DNA of 18,279 nt from Pseudomonadota bacterium. GTDB taxonomy: Bacteria; Pseudomonadota; Gammaproteobacteria; Steroidobacterales; Steroidobacteraceae. A program made the translations under genes and the position numbers. Of this stretch, positions 14,527 to 18,279 are shown in pieces (position 1 is the first letter of the stretch; each line of letters starts with the position of its first letter). The stretch spans positions 1-18,279 of the forward strand of contig JAJZLX010000022.1 of NCBI GenBank assembly GCA_021850555.1, in the 5' to 3' direction. Below the pieces are notes generated by a model that ran no database searches, had not been told where the DNA came from, and saw only the letters and a list, made by a program, of their open reading frames with translations.

Positions 14527-14919
14527 CTAGCCACGCTCCATGCGATCAATGATGGGGCAACACGATCCGGAACCCGTGCAAAGGCCGAGCAAGCGGCTCA
14601 GCTCCGCGTGCATCTGCTTGACTTCCCGCATCTGTACTCCGAGCGCATCGCGTTTGCGCTGGGCCAGCTCGCGCACCGCGCGACTTGAGCGCGCGGGAGA
14701 GTCTCGCAGGCGCAGCAATTGGCGTATGTCGGCGAGGCTGAACCCGAGGGCCTGCGCCCGCTTGAGAAAGCGCAGCCGCGCGCAGTCCTCCTCCCGATAG
14801 ATGCGACGTCCGGCCGCATTACGGACGGGGGGCGGGATCAGACACAGTTTCTCGTAATAGCGCAACGTATCGGGCGTGATGCCGAGCGCCTTGGCGGCGC
14901 TGCCAATGCTCTGGGTCAT
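14527..14919 (-). CDS. MerR-family regulator, CueR-like (predicted monovalent metal sensor)
   Basis: ATG 14917-14919 is used (MTQSIGSAAKAL); the frame upstream to 14991 runs into the divergent promoter. The 130-residue protein has a MerR winged helix (LGITPDTLRYYEKLCLIPPP, then GRRIYREEDCARLRFL), a dimerisation helix, and a C-terminal metal loop LCTGSGSCCPIIDRM resembling CueR's C-x7-CPIIENL. Aligned by hand, the residue 35 positions before the first loop Cys is Ser (ARSSRAV). This matches Ser77 of CueR, which marks sensors of Cu+/Ag+/Au+; Zn/Cd/Hg sensors have Cys there. The loop is one residue shorter and has CC. It is divergent from an efflux operon with a MerR-type promoter between them, so it likely activates that operon. 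It is followed by the DsbG-like gene after 120 bases. Confidence 0.88.
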   Translation of the reverse strand: MTQSIGSAAKALGITPDTLRYYEKLCLIPPPVRNAAGRRIYREEDCARLRFLKRAQALGFSLADIRQLLRLRDSPARSSRAVRELAQRKRDALGVQMREVKQMHAELSRLLGLCTGSGSCCPIIDRMERG

Positions 14920-15009
14920 GGCTGAAGTGTCTTGTGGTGCATGAAAGCTCGCGGAAACCAGAAGCTCCGCCACGGGGAGTCTACGCCACAAAGGGACTGC
15001 AGGAAGACC

Positions 15010-15040
15010 TTGACATGGACTGCACTCCAGGTGTGAGCAT
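15010..15040 (+). promoter_or_regulatory. MerR-type promoter/operator of the efflux operon
   Basis: TTGACA (15010-15015) is separated by 19 bases from a weak -10, GAGCAT (15035-15040). A dyad ACATGGA-N6-TCCAGGT (15013-15019 and 15026-15032, one mismatch) fills the spacer and overlaps the -35 box as in CueR-controlled copA. The long spacer with a poor -10 is the hallmark of promoters that need a bound MerR protein. It lies 90 bases from the divergent MerR start. Confidence 0.6.
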
Positions 15041-15104
15041 TGTCGCCATGACGCATTCCTCGATGTCTTGCGCTGAGCGGGACAGCGCCGGAGCAGACCG
15101 GGCT

Positions 15105-16577
15105 ATGCACTCGAGTGCCTGCCGCCCTGCGGGTCTCGCAGGGACCTTGGCGGCCAGCGCAGTGCTCCTGTCCGGCTGCGCCGCGGGCCCCAACTATCGG
15201 CCCCCGGCGCCGCCGAAGCACCCGGCCTACCTGCGGCTCGCTCCGGCGCAGCCTCTTCGTCCCGGGATGGGCGAGCCTACTCAGCGGCTTGTGAGCGCAG
15301 GAGCGATTCCGCGATTGTGGTGGCGATTGTTCCATTCCAAACCGCTCGACCAGGTGGTGCGCGCGGCGCTCTCGGGCAGTCCTACTATTGCGGCGGCACG
15401 GGAAAGACTGAACGCTGCGCGGGAGGCAGTCCGGGCGGCGAGCGGCGCGTACTATCCGCAACTCGACGCGTTCGCCTCTGCGGAGCGTGAGAAGGGTCCG
15501 GCGTTCGCCGCGGGTTTGCTGCATCCGCGCACGGTTCCGACGTACGACCTGTATTCCGTGGGTCCCACGGTGTCGTTCGTGCCCGATGTGTTTGGGCTCA
15601 CCGCACGGCAGGTGCAGGAGCAGTCCGCGTTGGCGGAGCGACAGGCCGATGAGCTCGAGGCTGCGCAGCTTGCCGTGACGGGCAACGTCGTGGCCCGGGC
15701 GCTCACCCTCGCATCACTGCGGGCGCAGCTGCATGCCCTCCACGCCATGGTGTCGGACGATGAGAAGACTCTCGCTCTGGTGCGCCAGCAGTACGCCGCC
15801 GGCCGGGTGGACCGTACGGCGGTAGCCCTGGCGCGCGCGCAGCTCGCCCGAGACCAGGTACCGCTGCCGCTTCTGAAGCAGCGCATCGCCGCCTCGAGGG
15901 ATGCCCTCGCCGTGCTCGTAGGCAGATCCCCCGGTGAGTGGCGGCCACCACGCTTCACTCTCGATGAGCTCACGTTGCCGCCCGAGCTGCCTCTGAGCCT
16001 GCCCTCGAGACTGGTGCGCCAGCGCCCGGACATCCAGGCTGCGGAGGCGGAGCTCCGCGCGACCAGCGCGGCGATCGGGGTGGCGACGGCGAGGCTCTAT
16101 CCGACCCTTACCCTGTCGGCCCTCCTGGCGCCGACCGCCCTGACTCCCGCTGCGCTCTTTGACGGCCCCAACCTCGATTGGAATGCGCTGTCCCAGATCA
16201 CCGCGCCGCTGTTTCATGGCGGCACGCTGCATGCCGAGAAGCGCGCGGCGGTCGACCAATTCCGTGCCGCTTCGGCCGTCTACCGGGAGACCGTGCTGGA
16301 GGCATTCCGGCAGGTCGCCGACACGCTGCAGGCGCTCGATCACGACAGCGAGTATGTGCGGGACGAGCGGCGCTCGCTCGCGGCCACGCGCCGCGCCTGG
16401 GCTCTGGAGCGCATCCGCTATGCCGCAGGCAAGGTGGACCTGTTGCAACTGCTTAAGACGCAGCGGCTCTACGACCAGTCCAGGGTCGGCTACTCCCAGG
16501 CGCGAGCCGCGCGGTATCTCGATAGCGCGGAGCTCCTCGTCGCGCTTGGCGGCGGATTCCAAGGCAAGGTGAGGTAA
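15105..16577 (+). CDS. NodT-family outer-membrane efflux lipoprotein
   Basis: The 490-residue protein is read from ATG 15105. It has GGAG 11 bases upstream and a lipoprotein signal with lipobox LLSG-C25 followed by AAGPNYRPPAPP, the usual start of NodT/OprM-type factors. In-frame starts at 15048 and 15063 would put the lipobox too far in; the frame from 14934 would include the promoter. The body holds the two TolC-like repeats of coiled helices, with WRLFHSKPLDQVVRAAL, SPTIAAARERL, LVRQRPDIQAAEAELRAT and LDWNALSQITAPLFHGG. It should form the outer-membrane channel of a tripartite pump. It is followed after 5 bases by the adaptor gene and appears driven by the MerR-type promoter at 15010-15040. 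The exported compound is unknown; monovalent metal is suggested by the regulator only. Confidence 0.92.
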   Translation: MHSSACRPAGLAGTLAASAVLLSGCAAGPNYRPPAPPKHPAYLRLAPAQPLRPGMGEPTQRLVSAGAIPRLWWRLFHSKPLDQVVRAALSGSPTIAAARERLNAAREAVRAASGAYYPQLDAFASAEREKGPAFAAGLLHPRTVPTYDLYSVGPTVSFVPDVFGLTARQVQEQSALAERQADELEAAQLAVTGNVVARALTLASLRAQLHALHAMVSDDEKTLALVRQQYAAGRVDRTAVALARAQLARDQVPLPLLKQRIAASRDALAVLVGRSPGEWRPPRFTLDELTLPPELPLSLPSRLVRQRPDIQAAEAELRATSAAIGVATARLYPTLTLSALLAPTALTPAALFDGPNLDWNALSQITAPLFHGGTLHAEKRAAVDQFRAASAVYRETVLEAFRQVADTLQALDHDSEYVRDERRSLAATRRAWALERIRYAAGKVDLLQLLKTQRLYDQSRVGYSQARAARYLDSAELLVALGGGFQGKVR

Positions 16578-16582
16578 GCGCG

Positions 16583-17734
16583 ATGCCGATCGAATCCCCC
16601 AAGGGACTCCGGGCCGAACGCTCGGGACGGTCCTGGCTCCTCGGCGCGGGTATCGTAGTCGCGCTCGCTCTCCTGGTGGGTGTCATCCTCTTCAGGCCGC
16701 CCGCCGTCCTAGTGGTCCAGGTCAAGCGCGGCAACCTCCCGGACGAGGTGGAAGGAACAGGCACCGTAACGGCGGATGTGCTCGTCAACATCGCCCCCGA
16801 GATCACCGGCAGGGTGCAGAGCGTCGCGGTGGATGAAGGGGATTTCGTGCACAAGGGCGAGGTCGTCGCGACGCTGGATCGGACGGGATGGCGCCACAGG
16901 CTCTTCGCGGCCGAGGCGCGACTTGCGGCCGCACAGGCGGTGGCGGCCGAGCGGCACCGGGAATGGGTGCGCGAGATGGGTCTGGTAAAGACGGGCGCCG
17001 CCAGCGTGGAGGACTCCCAGCAGTACACCGAGCGACTGAACGTGGCCGAGAGTGAAGTCCGGGCCGCTCGCGCGCAAGCCGGCGTGCTGCGGTATCAACT
17101 GTCATTGACGCGGATTCCGGCGCTGTTCAGCGGCATCGTGACACGGCGATGGGTCGTGCCCGGTGCGTCCGTGGTACCCGGCGAGACGATGTTCACCGTG
17201 GCCGATACACGTCTGATTTATGTCCGTGCGCACATCGATCAGGACTTCAGCGGTCAGGTCAGGGCAGGTGAGATTGCAACGGTCATTCTCCGCGGCAGAC
17301 AAAACCAGCCTTTGAAAGGAACGGTACTGCGGATCGATCCCGAGGCCGACGCCGCGACGGAGGAGACGGTGGCTGAAGTCGCGTTCAAGATCCCGCCGGC
17401 GGATTTCCAGCTCGGTCAATGGGCCAACGTGTTCATCCGGGTTGCCACGGCGAAGAATGCGCTCTTGATTCCGGGGCAAGCCATTATATGGGTTGGTGGG
17501 CGATCGTTCGTGTTTGCCGTTGACCGGCACAACGTGGTCCATCGAGTGGCGGTGCGCGTTCTTGCGCAGAGTCCGCGGTTGCCGCTGGTGGCGGTCGCGG
17601 GAGCACTGCGGATCCACGAGCGGGTGGCGCTCAGGCCCACGGGCCTCAAATCCGCGGAGCGAGTGTCGCCCTGCAAGCCAGACCAGTGTACCGCCGGAAT
17701 AATGGGCGGGTCCGGCAGCGGAGGCAACCGGTGA
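16583..17734 (+). CDS. HlyD/RND-type periplasmic adaptor protein
   Basis: The 383-residue protein has a short cytoplasmic N-terminus and one transmembrane anchor (18-37). A split lipoyl-like domain (about 68-100, NIAPEITGRVQSVAVDEGDF) surrounds a coiled hairpin at about 105-170. Beta-barrel and membrane-proximal segments follow (FTVADTRLIYVRAHIDQDF; FQLGQWANVFIRV; ALLIPGQAIIWVGG). It links the inner-membrane pump to the NodT-like channel. The last 25 residues form a Gly/Ser tail containing C364 and C369 (SPCKPDQCTAG), an unusual C-x4-C extension that might bind metal. It starts 5 bases after the previous stop, and its stop overlaps the GTG of the permease gene. Confidence 0.92.
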   Translation: MPIESPKGLRAERSGRSWLLGAGIVVALALLVGVILFRPPAVLVVQVKRGNLPDEVEGTGTVTADVLVNIAPEITGRVQSVAVDEGDFVHKGEVVATLDRTGWRHRLFAAEARLAAAQAVAAERHREWVREMGLVKTGAASVEDSQQYTERLNVAESEVRAARAQAGVLRYQLSLTRIPALFSGIVTRRWVVPGASVVPGETMFTVADTRLIYVRAHIDQDFSGQVRAGEIATVILRGRQNQPLKGTVLRIDPEADAATEETVAEVAFKIPPADFQLGQWANVFIRVATAKNALLIPGQAIIWVGGRSFVFAVDRHNVVHRVAVRVLAQSPRLPLVAVAGALRIHERVALRPTGLKSAERVSPCKPDQCTAGIMGGSGSGGNR

Positions 17735-18279
17735 ATCTCGCGTTTCGCGACATCCGCTACCACGGATTCAAGTTCTTCAGCTCTACGCTGGGGGTCTCAC
17801 TCCTCATCATGGTGGTGGTCACCATTGGCGGCATCATCCGGGGGGTGATTCTGGATTCCTCGACGCTGATCGAAAGTACCGGAGCCGAACTCTGGGTGGT
17901 ACAGAAGAACGGCGCCCATCCCGGGGTCGGGACCTATGGCCCGTTCGTTGAGATCTCGCGCTTGCCGGAGTCGATCTATCACGCCATCTCGGTCATCCCA
18001 GGCGTCGCCGAGGCGGGTCCGATCGTCACAGCCTGGGAACATGTGCCGCAGATAATGCGTCCGACGCCACTGATGAAGTTTATGTACCTCAACGCGCTCC
18101 TCAACACCCAGACCATGGTCAAGCCCGGCTGGATGGCGGTGCCCCGCGTACGGTTTATCGTGGTGGGCTATGAGCCGGGCCGGATCGGAGGGCCACCCGT
18201 TATCGTTGCTGGTCGTGGCATTGAGGCGAGGCACTACGAAATCGTGGCCGACGTGAAAACGGGATGTCACGTGGGACAG
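17731..18279 (+). CDS. MacB/FtsX-type ABC permease, N-terminal part, cut by window edge
   Basis: An open frame runs from GTG 17731 (overlapping the adaptor stop, GTGA) to the window end, 183 codons without a stop. It begins VNLAFRDIRYHGFKFFSSTLG, followed by one hydrophobic span (about 20-41, GVSLLIMVVVTIGGIIRGVIL). A long periplasmic region then starts ILDSSTLIESTGAELWVVQKN. This matches MacB-type permeases with a periplasmic core domain (MacB_PCD) and a later C-terminal three-span FtsX domain, which would lie beyond the window. An ATPase gene should follow. With the adaptor and NodT-like channel it would form a MacAB-TolC-like exporter rather than an RND pump. Confidence 0.85.
   Translation, partial: MNLAFRDIRYHGFKFFSSTLGVSLLIMVVVTIGGIIRGVILDSSTLIESTGAELWVVQKNGAHPGVGTYGPFVEISRLPESIYHAISVIPGVAEAGPIVTAWEHVPQIMRPTPLMKFMYLNALLNTQTMVKPGWMAVPRVRFIVVGYEPGRIGGPPVIVAGRGIEARHYEIVADVKTGCHVGQ

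Overview
This 18.3-kb, GC-rich window shows densely packed bacterial genes. Many starts overlap the preceding stop by 1-4 bases (ATGA, GTGA or TAATG junctions). The TonB-dependent receptor, the NodT-type lipoprotein and the DsbG-like and MerR proteins point to a Gram-negative proteobacterium, probably a gammaproteobacterium or a close relative. The species cannot be read from the sequence. No rRNA, tRNA, CRISPR array, transposase or insertion sequence was seen.

Layout. (1) 1-157, minus: the start of a small exported protein cut by the window edge. It is driven by a promoter matching the Caulobacter-type ECF sigma-F consensus. (2) 379-7969, plus: a seven-gene operon. It encodes a radical SAM protein, a YnjB-type binding protein, a YnjC-type double permease, a YnjD-type ATPase, a MerA/lipoamide-dehydrogenase-like flavoprotein, a TIGR04283-type glycosyltransferase and a TIGR04282/DUF2064 nucleotidyltransferase-like protein. 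It looks like an uptake-plus-modification pathway for an unidentified, possibly metalloid-containing, compound. (3) 8084-10972, minus: a Cys-rich exported peptide with five Asn-Pro-Cys repeats, followed downstream by a TonB-dependent receptor. (4) 11172-12571, plus: an NrsF/DUF1109-type membrane anti-sigma factor, overlapping a His-rich DUF6969-like protein. (5) 13002-14919, minus: a TVP38/TMEM64 membrane protein, a DsbG-like periplasmic thiol-disulfide protein and a CueR-like MerR regulator. (6) 15105-18279, plus: a NodT-type outer-membrane factor, an HlyD-type adaptor and the start of a MacB/FtsX-type permease. They are divergent from the MerR gene and preceded by a MerR-style promoter.

The strongest non-obvious signal is a set of three promoter-like elements of the form GTAACC/GAAACC-N16-CGAA, each with TTTT directly after the -35 box. 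They lie upstream of the left-edge secreted protein, the NPC-repeat peptide and the NrsF gene. With the NrsF anti-sigma factor present, this suggests an ECF sigma-F-like regulon controlling small exported, probably metal-buffering peptides (bufferin-like). The sigma factor itself is not in the window. The CueR-like regulator, the efflux parts, the Dsb protein and the Cys-rich peptide make metal homeostasis, possibly copper, a plausible common theme. That theme is inference.
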